A stretch of 64,000 nucleotides of DNA from Olivibacter jilunii (GCF_900607235.1 NZ_LR027853.1:317428-381427); one strand, 5' to 3'; positions 1 through 7,982 are shown, counted from the stretch's first letter. The notes: a model not told the origin generated them from the letters alone. A program made the numbers and translations.

Positions 1-473
1 TGTGTTTTAGCACGCTTGCGGGAAAGAACTAATTGTCCGTTCTCGTCTTCGCGTGATTCAACGAACACGTCTACCTTATCACCTACTTTCAGGTCAGGTA
101 GATCGCGGAATTCAGAAAGAGATACCAAGCCATCTGATTTAAAACCGATGTTAAGTACCACGTCTTTGTTGTTAATGGAAACCACGGTTCCTTCAACAAT
201 TTCTCCTTTATTGACGGAGTTAAAAGTACCAGCGTATTGCTCTTCTAATTTAGCACGCTCGTCTGCGCTGTAATTTCCGAAACCTTTTTCGTCTTGATCC
301 CAGTCGAAGTCGCCTTCAGGTGTGATCCAAGTATTGGATTTGATTTCGTCGATGAACGTCGAATCAGCTTCTGATTCAATGTTTTCTCTTTCCTTAACTG
401 ATTTTAAATCAGCATCTTGGATTTCAGCTTGTTTAGCTTTTAATTCTTTTTCTGCTTCTTGTTTTTTTGCCAT
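1..473 (-). CDS. rpsA: 30S ribosomal protein S1, N-terminal part (cut by window edge)
   Basis: The minus-strand frame from the ATG at 471-473 stays open to the window edge, giving about 157 residues. S1 binds mRNA on the 30S subunit and promotes initiation on poorly structured or SD-poor messages, which matters in Bacteroidota. The first 85 or so residues are a charged leader (start MAKKQEAEKELKAKQ) followed by a first S1/OB-fold domain with the pattern GEIVEGTVVSINNKDVVLNIG and LVSLSEF. A purine-rich AGGAAAAGGAGA lies about 12 bases before the start, an unusually good Shine-Dalgarno for this phylum. A small hairpin sits just upstream of it. cmk lies upstream on the same strand, as often seen in the phylum. 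Identification is from the S1 domain and the known cmk-rpsA neighbourhood. Confidence 0.93.
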   Translation of the reverse strand, partial: MAKKQEAEKELKAKQAEIQDADLKSVKERENIESEADSTFIDEIKSNTWITPEGDFDWDQDEKGFGNYSADERAKLEEQYAGTFNSVNKGEIVEGTVVSINNKDVVLNIGFKSDGLVSLSEFRDLPDLKVGDKVDVFVESREDENGQLVLSRKRAKT

Positions 474-955
474 TAATTATTTTGTCTCCTTTTCCTGAAA
501 TTCATCAGGACTGCAAAGGTGCAAAAATTATTTCTAAATAAAGCAAAAATTATGAGTTTTATTAGCAAAAAGTGGTGATTATCAGGTAACTTAACCAAGA
601 GAGTTTGTCCATTATGCGTTGCAAAGGCGATTCATAAGAAAGTCTGTATTACTGCTCGGTGTTTTTAGGTTTTTCGTCTTAGCACTAATGGTGCTGCCAC
701 TGGTTAACCACTTAAGTGCTTCCCTGCGTAACGTCTCCGAAACGAGCAACCAACTCTGCTCTTTCTTCTAAACGTTATCGGGATTTTATCGGGGCGGTAT
801 CGTGGCCTGATCGGGAAATTGCCGATAAAAAGCCGATCAGGAGTAAGTAAAAAGCAAATAGAACGCAGCATTTAGTTAGAAGTTGATCAGGCTATCTTGC
901 GTTCGCTAACGATCAGTAATTTAACTACCCACAACGCATAACGTTTAACTTATAA
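474..955 (-). other. 480-bp structured intergenic region between cmk and rpsA
   Basis: No convincing ORF. The part next to rpsA is AT-rich and holds the probable rpsA promoter and leader. The part from about 610 to 945 is less AT-rich and bounded by a 10-bp inverted repeat (TTATGCGTTG at 612-621, CAACGCATAA at 932-941). Inside are several hairpins: AGCAC/GTGCT (681-695), GAGCA/TGCTC (744-761) and a 9-bp pair CCTGATCGG/CCGATCAGG (806-814 and 833-841). It could be a long untranslated leader, an unrecognised small RNA or a decayed miniature element. I could not match it to RNase P RNA, tmRNA or 6S RNA. Confidence 0.5.
493..510 (-). promoter_or_regulatory. Hairpin in the rpsA leader next to the Shine-Dalgarno
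   Basis: TCCTGA and TCAGGA form a 6-bp stem with a 6-base loop, and the 3' arm abuts the purine-rich AGGAAAAGGAGA ribosome binding site of rpsA. S1 synthesis is autoregulated through its leader in Escherichia coli; a comparable role here is inference. Confidence 0.35.
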
Positions 956-1633
956 CTAACTTTTCGCTTTCCCCACTTTATCTAGTACAAAGTCGAGCTG
1001 TTGTTCCTCAGTCATATCGGTATTATCTAAAATAATAGCATCTTCGGCTCGTACCAGCGGGCTTTCTTTTCGCGTAGTATCTTGATAATCACGATGGGCG
1101 ATATTTTCGAAAACCTCTTCCAGTGTGATGTTTTCACCTTTGTTCTTTAGTTCCAAGTACCGGCGTTCAGCTCGTATTTTAGGGTCAGCGGTCATGAAAA
1201 TTTTAACCTGCGCATGTGGAAAAACAGCAGTTCCTATATCTCGTCCGTCCATCACCACATTTTTTCGTGCACCCATTTTCTGCTGCTGTTTTACCATTGC
1301 CTGTCGGACCGATTTTATAGCGCTTACGGTACTCACATTTTCAGAAACAGGCATTTGTCTGATTTCGTCGGAGACGTCCTCCTCATTTAAAAGGACATGG
1401 GTTACCCCTTCTTCTTTATGAAAATCGATGTGGATGTGTTCAAGCGCATTTTGCACCTGCTCTTCATTAGTCACATCAATGTTGTTTCGCAAAAAGTATA
1501 AGGTTACAGCTCGGTACATGGCACCACTGTCTACATATACATAATGAAGTTTATTTGCTAAAGCCTTTGCGACCGTGCTTTTCCCGCAGGATGAATAACC
1601 ATCAATCGCTATAATAATATTCTTCTTTGTCAT
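956..1633 (-). CDS. cmk: Cytidylate kinase
   Basis: Phosphorylates CMP and dCMP to the diphosphates with ATP, feeding RNA and DNA precursor synthesis in the cytoplasm. The 225-residue length is normal for the family. The N-terminal P-loop reads IDGYSSCGKSTVAKAL (about residues 10-25), and the family motif MDGRDIGTAVFP, with CMP-binding Arg and Asp, lies near residue 128. The start MTKKNIIIAIDG directly precedes the first beta strand. A perfect -7 box TAGTTTTG lies 8 bases upstream of the ATG, implying a nearly leaderless transcript. rpsA follows on the same strand after 482 bp, so both may be expressed together, with rpsA probably also having its own promoter. Confidence 0.96.
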   Translation of the reverse strand: MTKKNIIIAIDGYSSCGKSTVAKALANKLHYVYVDSGAMYRAVTLYFLRNNIDVTNEEQVQNALEHIHIDFHKEEGVTHVLLNEEDVSDEIRQMPVSENVSTVSAIKSVRQAMVKQQQKMGARKNVVMDGRDIGTAVFPHAQVKIFMTADPKIRAERRYLELKNKGENITLEEVFENIAHRDYQDTTRKESPLVRAEDAIILDNTDMTEEQQLDFVLDKVGKAKS

Positions 1634-1640
1634 GGGTGCA

Positions 1641-1648
1641 CAAAACTA
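1641..1648 (-). promoter_or_regulatory. -7 promoter box of cmk
   Basis: On the minus strand the sequence is TAGTTTTG, a full match to the Bacteroidota -7 consensus TAnnTTTG. It predicts a transcript starting only about 4 bases before the cmk ATG. No clear -33 TTG box is visible. Confidence 0.5.
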
Positions 1649-1673
1649 GAGAAAATGCTTGGTATTCACGAAC

Positions 1674-1704
1674 AGTAATAAGTAGTTTAATGTCTGTTAT
1701 TACT
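1674..1704. repeat. Inverted repeat in the cmk/arfB divergent spacer
   Basis: AGTAATAA and TTATTACT are perfect 8-base inverted arms separated by 15 bases, placed between the divergent promoters of cmk and arfB. It could be a shared operator; there is no T-run of the kind expected for a terminator. Confidence 0.35.
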
Positions 1705-1747
1705 TAACTCTATGGTAGTAAAACCACTAGATTATTTATTACATGCT

Positions 1748-1755
1748 TATCTTTG
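1748..1755 (+). promoter_or_regulatory. -7 promoter box of arfB
   Basis: TATCTTTG matches TAnnTTTG exactly and ends 17 bases before the arfB ATG at 1773. No -33 TTG is obvious. Confidence 0.45.
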
Positions 1756-1772
1756 TGGTTTAATGGGTAATT

Positions 1773-2177
1773 ATGCACAGTATAGATGAATTAAGTCCTT
1801 ATATTCAATATAAAACTTCAAGAAGCGGAGGAAGCGGTGGCCAGCATGTGAACAAGGTTTCTTCGAAGGTTGAGTTACAATTTGATTTCGAAGCTTGTAA
1901 ATTATGGAATGAAGAAGAAAAAACGCACCTACGGCAAAAATTGAGTAATCGATTGTCATCCGAAGGTAAGTTGCAAATTATTAGCCAAAAGGATCGATCC
2001 CAATTTAAGAACAAAGCCTCAGCACAAGAAAAACTTTTGCATATACTCGCTGCTGCATCAAGTGTGCAAAAATTGCGGAAGCCTACTAAAAGAAGTAAAG
2101 CTTCGGTCGAGAAAAGGTTGGCTGATAAACGATATCGGGCACTGATAAAAATGAAAAGAAGCGGAAATGTAGATTAG
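1773..2177 (+). CDS. arfB: Peptidyl-tRNA hydrolase ArfB (YaeJ family)
   Basis: Rescues ribosomes stalled on non-stop messages by hydrolysing the peptidyl-tRNA ester in the A site. The class I release-factor signature GGSGGQHVNKVSSKVEL lies at residues 19-35, with the catalytic GGQ at 22-24. The C-terminal tail, from about residue 95, is strongly basic (many Lys and Arg), as needed to enter the empty mRNA channel. At 134 residues it is the normal size for ArfB and lacks the codon-recognition domains of RF1/RF2. It is divergent from cmk. ccmE follows after 178 bp with its own likely promoter. Confidence 0.93.
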   Translation: MHSIDELSPYIQYKTSRSGGSGGQHVNKVSSKVELQFDFEACKLWNEEEKTHLRQKLSNRLSSEGKLQIISQKDRSQFKNKASAQEKLLHILAAASSVQKLRKPTKRSKASVEKRLADKRYRALIKMKRSGNVD

Positions 2178-2210
2178 AATGATTCTTAATAAAGCCTTGC
2201 CCTTGCTATG

Positions 2211-2243
2211 TTGCCTGTATGTATTTAGTATTTAGTATTTTTG
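2211..2243 (+). promoter_or_regulatory. Promoter upstream of ccmE
   Basis: A TTG (2211-2213) and a full -7 match TATTTTTG (2236-2243) are 22 bases apart, close to the Bacteroidota promoter layout. The resulting leader would be about 105 bases. A 42-codon ORF (ATG 2219, stop 2347) overlaps it but has no recognisable content. Confidence 0.5.
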
Positions 2244-2355
2244 CGCAAAATCTGTATCAGAAATCTGCACTGTTTTTAGTGCAAGGAGAAGTGGTATATC
2301 GGAATGATAAACCGGCAAAGACGCAAGAGACAACACTAAAAAACTGAAATATTAC

Positions 2356-2760
2356 ATGAAGAAGGGAGCTATTTTAGGTATTATAATTATTGCAGTAGCG
2401 ATAGCGATGATCATTAGTATTTACACGGATTCCAGTACATATGCGACATTTACCGATGCGCAGAAGACAGAATCAGAAATACATGTGGTAGGAGAATTGA
2501 ATAAAACAAAAGCCTTATACTACAACCCGACGGAGAATGCCAATTATTTCGCTTTTTATATGCTTGATAATAATGGTACGGAATGTAAAGTTGTTTTTAA
2601 TGGATCCAAGCCGCAGGACTTCGAACGTTCGGAGCAAATTGTTTTGACAGGAAAAATGGTAGGAAAAGAGTTTCATGCATCCAAAATTTTGATGAAGTGT
2701 CCTTCCAAGTATAACAAAGATCAGGTAGAAGTTACGGAGTCTGCTTCTACTAATGTTTAA
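2356..2760 (+). CDS. ccmE: Cytochrome c maturation heme chaperone CcmE, CxxxY type
   Basis: CcmE carries heme covalently in the periplasm and hands it to CcmF for attachment to apocytochrome c. The 134-residue protein has one N-terminal membrane anchor (about residues 4-22) and an OB-fold beta domain. The usual heme-binding HxxxY is replaced by C115-P-S-K-Y119 in the segment ILMKCPSKYNKD, so this is the cysteine variant (CxxxY) known from archaea and some other bacteria. ccmF starts 46 bp downstream, so the two form an operon. No ccmA, ccmB, ccmC or ccmD is visible here. Family assignment is firm; the cysteine as heme ligand is inference from the motif. Confidence 0.92.
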   Translation: MKKGAILGIIIIAVAIAMIISIYTDSSTYATFTDAQKTESEIHVVGELNKTKALYYNPTENANYFAFYMLDNNGTECKVVFNGSKPQDFERSEQIVLTGKMVGKEFHASKILMKCPSKYNKDQVEVTESASTNV

Positions 2761-2806
2761 AATATTGTTGTATTTCCAATCCTAATCGTAACTTTTATAA
2801 AATTTA

Positions 2807-5257
2807 ATGGATATTCAGTATCAAGGTGAAAACCTCCTTCCCGGCCAGCTCGGCCAGTTTTTTATCATTCTTTCTTTTGGCGCAGCGCTTTTATCGTGCA
2901 TTAGTTACTGCTTCGCTACCCGATATAAAGATGATGCATCTTGGCATAAAATAGGTCGTATTGCTTTTTTTATTAATATAATAGCGGTAATTGGCATTGG
3001 AAGTAGCCTTTTCTATATTATTTATAATCATTTATTTGAATATCACTATGCTTGGTCTCACTCTTCACGAACCTTGCCGGTATATTACATAATCTCAAGT
3101 TTTTGGGAAGGACAGGAAGGTAGTTTTTGGCTTTGGATGTTTTGGCAGGCTGTCTTAGCGCTCGTAGTAGTGGCTCGAGGTAAAAGTTGGGAAAGTCCTG
3201 TTATGACGACAATTATGTTATGCCAAACTGTTTTGGCCTCCATGCTTATAGGAATCGAAGTTTTAGGTGAGCGAGTGGGGAGCTCGCCCTTTATTTTGTT
3301 GAGACAAGCGTTAGAAGCGCCTATTTTCTCTAATCCGAATTATCTTAGCATGATTGCCGACGGTAACGGTTTGAACCCCTTATTGCAGAATTACTGGATG
3401 GTAATCCACCCACCAACGTTATTTTTAGGCTTTGCTTCTATGGTGGTTCCTTTTGCTTACGGGATAGCCGGCTTATGGCAACGGAAATATAAGGAATGGC
3501 TGCGGCCGGCCTTGCCATGGTCTCTCTTCGCTGTAATGGTATTAGGTGCCGGTATTATTATGGGGTCATTTTGGGCTTATGAAGCACTTAATTTTGGTGG
3601 ATTTTGGGCTTGGGACCCGGTTGAAAATGCTTCCATTATACCTTGGTTTACATTAATTGCTGCAGTGCATGTTATTGTCGCCTATAAAAACTCGGGGCAT
3701 TCTTATTTTACGGCTACTTTTTTAGTGTTAATAAGCTTCGTATTGGTTATTTACGCATCGTTCTTAACCCGTAGCGGCGTATTGGGCGAAACATCTGTTC
3801 ACTCCTTTACCGATCTGGGCATGTACTGGCAGCTTGTTGTTTTTAACCTGACCTTTTTCGCCCTTATGGTTTATTTCCTTGCTAGTAGATGGAAAGAACT
3901 ACCGATCACTAAAAAGGATGAGGAAACGTATTCAAGGGAATTCTGGTTGTTTATTGGCGCTTTAATTTTGGTAGTGGCGTGTGTCCAAATTATCGCTACG
4001 ACATCAATTCCGGTCTTTAATGCAATGTTTGGAACAAAGATAGCGCCGCCCGTTGATGCGATAGCGCATTACAATAAGTGGCAAGCTGCTTTTGCGATCC
4101 TGGTACTTATTCTGTCGGCCATCGCACAGTTTCTAAAATATAAAAAAACTACCCCGAAGATCTTTTATGCTAATTTGCTGGCTTCATTCGTCGTTTCGCT
4201 TGTTGTTACCGGTATTTTACTCTATTTCACAAAGGTTTATACCAATTTTATTTACGTGTTGTTGTCTTTCGGAGCTGTATTTGCGCTGGTTGCCAATGCA
4301 AGAATACTAGGAGATGCTTTTAAAGGAAAATGGAAGTTGGCGGGCTCTTCAGTAGCGCACATCGGATTTGCACTATTGATTATCGGTGCATTGGTTGCGG
4401 CTGCAACAAATAAGGTCGTTTCTTTAAATGCCGGAGGTTCCATTCCTATAGCAGGTTTTGAGGAGCGCGAAAAACCCGGTGAAAATCTGTTTTTATATAT
4501 CAACCAGCCGGTTGAGATGGGTGGTTATACAATCACCTATATTGGCGATAGTATTGCGATGCCTAATATTTATTATAAAGTAAATTACGAACGCAAGGAT
4601 GAGAAGACCGGTAAGGTCATCGAAAAGTTTCAGTTAACACCCAACGCGCAGCAAAATCCGAAAATGGGATTAATAGGAACGCCGAGCACAAGGCATTATA
4701 TAACAAAAGACATTTATACAATTGTAACTTCTGCTCCTAAGTTAGATGATCCGCAAGAGCAGGAACATAATCATGAAGGGCATGATCCGAATGAGGGATA
4801 TGAAGAGCCAACAACGCAATTGGTCAATATCGGAGATACACTGCGTTATAAGAACGGCTTTATTGTAGTCAAAGGTGTAAATAGAAATGCGACTTTGCAA
4901 AATATGCCTTTAGCCAATGGTGATTTGCTCTTTGCATTGCAATTAGAAGTGCATGCAGTTACCGGTGAAGTATATCAAGCAGATCCAAAATATTTGATAA
5001 AAAACGGGAATAGCTTTGATTTTGCTAAAGATGTAGAGGAACAGGGTTTACGTTTGCGGTTTACAAAGATTGCTCCCAATAAAGGTATGGAATTGATGAT
5101 TTACCAAAAGCCATTGCCGGAAAAAAAATGGATCGTTATGAAAGCCATCGAGTTTCCCTATATAAACTTCTTCTGGTGTGGAACAATCATTATGACCATT
5201 GGTTTTGTGCTTTCAATCTTTAGGCGAAACAAGGAATTAAAAGGAAAAATAGTGTAA
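2807..5257 (+). CDS. ccmF: Cytochrome c heme lyase CcmF (CcmF/CcsA family)
   Basis: A large polytopic membrane protein of 816 residues that ligates heme from CcmE to the CxxCH motif of apocytochromes at the periplasmic face. About a dozen hydrophobic segments are visible up to residue 560. The tryptophan-rich WWD motif is clear (GGFWAWDPVENASIIPW, about residues 263-279). A large soluble periplasmic part, with an acidic and His-rich stretch near residue 650, precedes a last C-terminal helix. Family length (about 650-850) fits. It is the second gene of a ccmEF pair and is closed by a strong terminator at 5291-5330. Confidence 0.95.
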   Translation: MDIQYQGENLLPGQLGQFFIILSFGAALLSCISYCFATRYKDDASWHKIGRIAFFINIIAVIGIGSSLFYIIYNHLFEYHYAWSHSSRTLPVYYIISSFWEGQEGSFWLWMFWQAVLALVVVARGKSWESPVMTTIMLCQTVLASMLIGIEVLGERVGSSPFILLRQALEAPIFSNPNYLSMIADGNGLNPLLQNYWMVIHPPTLFLGFASMVVPFAYGIAGLWQRKYKEWLRPALPWSLFAVMVLGAGIIMGSFWAYEALNFGGFWAWDPVENASIIPWFTLIAAVHVIVAYKNSGHSYFTATFLVLISFVLVIYASFLTRSGVLGETSVHSFTDLGMYWQLVVFNLTFFALMVYFLASRWKELPITKKDEETYSREFWLFIGALILVVACVQIIATTSIPVFNAMFGTKIAPPVDAIAHYNKWQAAFAILVLILSAIAQFLKYKKTTPKIFYANLLASFVVSLVVTGILLYFTKVYTNFIYVLLSFGAVFALVANARILGDAFKGKWKLAGSSVAHIGFALLIIGALVAAATNKVVSLNAGGSIPIAGFEEREKPGENLFLYINQPVEMGGYTITYIGDSIAMPNIYYKVNYERKDEKTGKVIEKFQLTPNAQQNPKMGLIGTPSTRHYITKDIYTIVTSAPKLDDPQEQEHNHEGHDPNEGYEEPTTQLVNIGDTLRYKNGFIVVKGVNRNATLQNMPLANGDLLFALQLEVHAVTGEVYQADPKYLIKNGNSFDFAKDVEEQGLRLRFTKIAPNKGMELMIYQKPLPEKKWIVMKAIEFPYINFFWCGTIIMTIGFVLSIFRRNKELKGKIV

Positions 5258-5290
5258 ACATTTATTTCCTTTTATTGTTAATTTTATCCC

Positions 5291-5330
5291 ACGGGGACTG
5301 CAGTGAAAATCTCAGTCCCCGTTATTCTTT
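5291..5330 (+). terminator. Intrinsic terminator after ccmF
   Basis: ACGGGGACTG (5291-5300) and CAGTCCCCGT (5313-5322) form a perfect 10-bp GC-rich stem with a 12-base loop, followed by a T-rich tract. It ends only a few bases before the next start codon at 5336. Confidence 0.85.
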
Positions 5331-5335
5331 AATTT

Positions 5336-6127
5336 ATGGAGATAGTTATTCTAGGTAGTGGAAACGTGGCGACCCATTTAGCTTTTGCCCTGAAAAAAGC
5401 GGAGTACCATATTAAACAAGTATATAGTCGCGATATCGATCATGCAAAACATTTGGCAGACGGTATAGGTGCTGAGCCCATCGACAACTTACTATACATT
5501 ACTACCGAAGCAGATGTATATGTTATCGCTGTTAAAGATGAAGCGATTCTTGAAGTAGCTTCCGAGCTGCGTTTACGGAACAAGATTTTATTGCACACTT
5601 CGGGGAGTACTGATATGGATGTGCTAAAGCCCTTTTCGTCATCGTACGGCGTATTGTACCCCTTACAGACCATCTCGAAAGAAGTAGAGTTAGATTTCTC
5701 AAAAGTGCCGTTGATTTTGGAATTTTCCGATCAAAGAACAAAGGAGGAGATATTGAACATGGCCTTTAAATTGTCGCCGATTATTCACGAATATAACTCG
5801 GAACAAAGACGATGCTTACATCTTGCAGCCGTTATTGCTTGTAATTTTAGTAATTATTTATATGCCATTGCTCACGATTTTTTAACAGAAAAGAAAGTGG
5901 ATTTTGATTTGTTAAAACCGCTAATTAGCGAGACAGCTCATAAAATACAAAGTCATGATCCGAATGCAGTGCAAACAGGGCCGGCAGTAAGGAATGACGG
6001 GAATATTATTCGTAAGCATCTGGATTTATTGAAAGCCCATCCCAACTGGCAGCAAGTTTATGAGCTGATTAGTGAAGATATCGTGCGCAAATATTGGAAG
6101 GAAGACAAACAGAACGAAACCAAGTAA
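5336..6127 (+). CDS. Rossmann-like and DUF2520 domain protein
   Basis: 263 residues. The N-terminal half is a dinucleotide-binding Rossmann fold (MEIVILGSGNVATHLAFAL, GxGxxA pattern at residues 7-12), resembling the NADP domain of pyrroline-5-carboxylate reductases and 3-hydroxyisobutyrate dehydrogenases. The C-terminal half, about 140-255, is the helical DUF2520 domain with a conserved His-rich start (RRCLHLAAVIACNFSNYL). The substrate is unknown. It heads a tight + strand run with the KdsC-type phosphatase 9 bp downstream, then Maf and a phosphodiesterase, an arrangement common in Bacteroidota. The start codon almost touches the preceding terminator, so its own promoter is not obvious. Confidence 0.85.
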   Translation: MEIVILGSGNVATHLAFALKKAEYHIKQVYSRDIDHAKHLADGIGAEPIDNLLYITTEADVYVIAVKDEAILEVASELRLRNKILLHTSGSTDMDVLKPFSSSYGVLYPLQTISKEVELDFSKVPLILEFSDQRTKEEILNMAFKLSPIIHEYNSEQRRCLHLAAVIACNFSNYLYAIAHDFLTEKKVDFDLLKPLISETAHKIQSHDPNAVQTGPAVRNDGNIIRKHLDLLKAHPNWQQVYELISEDIVRKYWKEDKQNETK

Positions 6128-6136
6128 AAAGAAAGA

Positions 6137-6655
6137 ATGTTATTTGAAAAATTGAAGTCGGTTAAAGCCTTTGCGTTAGATGTAGACGGCGTGCTTACTG
6201 ATGGGCTTGTATTGGTTAATGAAGAAGGGCATCAACTGAGAAGGTTTAATATTCGCGATGGCTACGCCTTGCAGCTTGCGGTTAAGAAAGGTTTTCCATT
6301 GCTAGTGATAACCGGTGGCCAGTCTGAGGGCGTTAGAAAGCGTTTAGCAGGTTTGGGAATAAAGGATATTGAGCTGGGTGTTAGCGATAAAGTCGCTGTA
6401 TTTAAAAACTGGTTGACCAAGTTGGAGTTACATCCGGAAGATGTTTTATATATAGGTGACGATATTCCTGATCTTGAAGTGATGAAAATAGTAGGTCTTG
6501 CTGCATGCCCGAATGATGCTGCAGAAGAAATTAAAGCAATCGCTCACTACATCGGTGCCAAAAACGGTGGGGAAGGGGTTGTCAGAGAAATTATGGAGAA
6601 GGTTTTAAAGCTACAGGGAGCTTGGGATGCAGATCAATATATAAAAAGCGTATAA
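6137..6655 (+). CDS. kdsC: HAD phosphatase, KdsC type (3-deoxy-D-manno-octulosonate 8-phosphate phosphatase)
   Basis: 172 residues, the length of compact C0-type HAD phosphatases without a cap domain. Motif I is DVDGVLTDG (about residues 14-22, nucleophile Asp14), motif II is the VITGG segment near residue 57, and motif IV is YIGDDIPDLEVM (about 105-116). KdsC removes phosphate from Kdo-8-P to give Kdo for the lipopolysaccharide inner core; related 9-carbon sugar phosphatases look similar, so the exact sugar is inferred. It lies 9 bp after the DUF2520 gene and 32 bp before maf, in one transcription unit. Confidence 0.87.
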   Translation: MLFEKLKSVKAFALDVDGVLTDGLVLVNEEGHQLRRFNIRDGYALQLAVKKGFPLLVITGGQSEGVRKRLAGLGIKDIELGVSDKVAVFKNWLTKLELHPEDVLYIGDDIPDLEVMKIVGLAACPNDAAEEIKAIAHYIGAKNGGEGVVREIMEKVLKLQGAWDADQYIKSV

Positions 6656-6687
6656 GGCAAAAACGATTGCCTGAAATTTTTTAAGTT

Positions 6688-7260
6688 ATGGAAAATTTGG
6701 ATCAAAAGAATATTATTCTAGCCTCGCAATCACCCAGACGCAAAGAGTTGTTGACCTCATTGGGACTTGATTTCAAGGTGGAAATAAAGGAAATTGAAGA
6801 AACATATCCCGATACCATGAGAGGGGCAGCCGTTGCACTGTATATCGCTACAAAGAAGGCGGAGGCGTTCGGTTTAAAATCGGATAAAGATATTTTAATC
6901 ACTGCTGATACCATTGTTAGTATTGATGATCGGATTCTCGGGAAACCGGTTGATTATGATGATGCGTTTAAGATGCTCAAGTTGCTGTCGGGGCGAAGAC
7001 ATGAGGTAATCACGGGCGTTGCGCTAAAAACAATAGAGAAAGTTCGATCCTTTTATGAGGTGACGGCGGTTTATTTTAATGAACTGAGCGATGAGCAAAT
7101 AAACTATTATATTAAGACTTTTGAACCCTATGATAAGGCCGGGGCTTACGGTATCCAGGAGTGGATCGGTGCGGTTGCTGTTGATCATATAGAAGGCTCC
7201 TATACGAATGTAATGGGATTGCCTACGGCAAAACTTTATAAAGAACTGGTGAAATTATAA
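6688..7260 (+). CDS. maf: Maf family nucleotide pyrophosphatase
   Basis: 190-residue house-cleaning enzyme that hydrolyses dTTP, UTP or modified nucleotides to monophosphates. The N-terminal Maf signature ILASQSPRRKELLTSLG (about residues 10-26) carries the S-x-R-R-x-E core, and ITADTIVSIDDRILGKP (about 71-87) carries the catalytic Asp. Length and motifs fit the dTTP/UTP pyrophosphatase group (YhdE-like); the exact substrate is not decidable here. It sits between the KdsC-type phosphatase and the phosphodiesterase, 16 bp before the latter. Confidence 0.92.
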   Translation: MENLDQKNIILASQSPRRKELLTSLGLDFKVEIKEIEETYPDTMRGAAVALYIATKKAEAFGLKSDKDILITADTIVSIDDRILGKPVDYDDAFKMLKLLSGRRHEVITGVALKTIEKVRSFYEVTAVYFNELSDEQINYYIKTFEPYDKAGAYGIQEWIGAVAVDHIEGSYTNVMGLPTAKLYKELVKL

Positions 7261-7276
7261 CGCTAAAGGGAAAAGG

Positions 7277-7771
7277 ATGACAAAAATAGGCTTGCTTGCC
7301 GACACACATAGCTATCTGGACGATGCCATATTTAAACACTTCGCATCATGTGATGAAGTTTGGCATGCGGGTGATTTCGGGGACATTACATTAGTTGATA
7401 AATTAGCTGATTTTAAACCCTTAAGGGGCGTATATGGAAATATTGACAATAAAGATGTCAGGATACGTTACCCGGAGGATTTACGCTTCAGATGTGAAGA
7501 GGTTGATGTGTGGATGACACATATTGGCGGCTATCCTAATAAATATGCACCTCGCGTAAAAGCAACTATTTACTCAAATCCTCCCCAACTATTTATTTCG
7601 GGACATTCTCATATATTGAAAGTGATATATGACAAAAAAATTAATTGCTTACACTTAAATCCGGGTGCCGCAGGCAAACAAGGTTGGCATAAAGTTAGAA
7701 CACTTATGCGTTTTAGCATCGACAAAAACCTTATTAAAGATCTTGAAGTGATTGAACTTTCAGGTTCTTAG
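7277..7771 (+). CDS. YfcE/MJ0936-type metallophosphoesterase
   Basis: 164-residue calcineurin-like phosphoesterase. All metal-binding blocks are present in order: GLLADTHSYL (DxH, about residues 4-13), HAGDFGD (GD, about 31-37), GVYGNID (GN, about 50-56), MTHIGGYP (about 81-88) and ISGHSHI (GHxH, about 108-114). The family cleaves phosphodiester or phosphomonoester model substrates with Mn; the natural substrate is unknown. It is the last gene of the unit that starts at 5336. The 211 bp that follow are very AT-rich and hold the regulatory region of fbp. Confidence 0.9.
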   Translation: MTKIGLLADTHSYLDDAIFKHFASCDEVWHAGDFGDITLVDKLADFKPLRGVYGNIDNKDVRIRYPEDLRFRCEEVDVWMTHIGGYPNKYAPRVKATIYSNPPQLFISGHSHILKVIYDKKINCLHLNPGAAGKQGWHKVRTLMRFSIDKNLIKDLEVIELSGS

Positions 7772-7836
7772 TTACACTAATTTAAATTTATTTGATGATG
7801 TTTTTTTATTTGTAAATTGTTTTTTATCAATGCAGT

Positions 7837-7866
7837 ATGTGTACAATTTGTGTAGTTTGTACACAT
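7837..7866. promoter_or_regulatory. Palindromic operator candidate upstream of fbp
   Basis: ATGTGTACAA (7837-7846) and TTGTACACAT (7857-7866) are perfect 10-base inverted arms with a 10-base spacer, about 117 bases ahead of the fbp start. The centre-to-centre distance of 20 bases puts the arms on one helix face about two turns apart, as expected for a dimeric regulator. There is no T-run, so it does not look like a terminator. Confidence 0.5.
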
Positions 7867-7982
7867 ATTTTGATTAGGGTGTTTTACACTAAGTGTTGTT
7901 TTTTTAGTATTTTTACAGCGCAATTTTTTGTTGTTGTTAAAAATAAAAATCGTTTCTTATTGTAAATTTTAAAGACTAAATT

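Noticed and set aside
681-715. Cobalamin-riboswitch-like GCCACTG
   Set aside because: Only a single short motif; the rest of the B12 consensus is missing and the neighbours are unrelated to cobalamin.
2219-2347. 42-codon ORF between arfB and ccmE (starts MYLVFSIFAQNLYQ)
   Set aside because: It overlaps the best promoter match for ccmE, has no strong coding signals and no resemblance to CcmD; kept only as a note.
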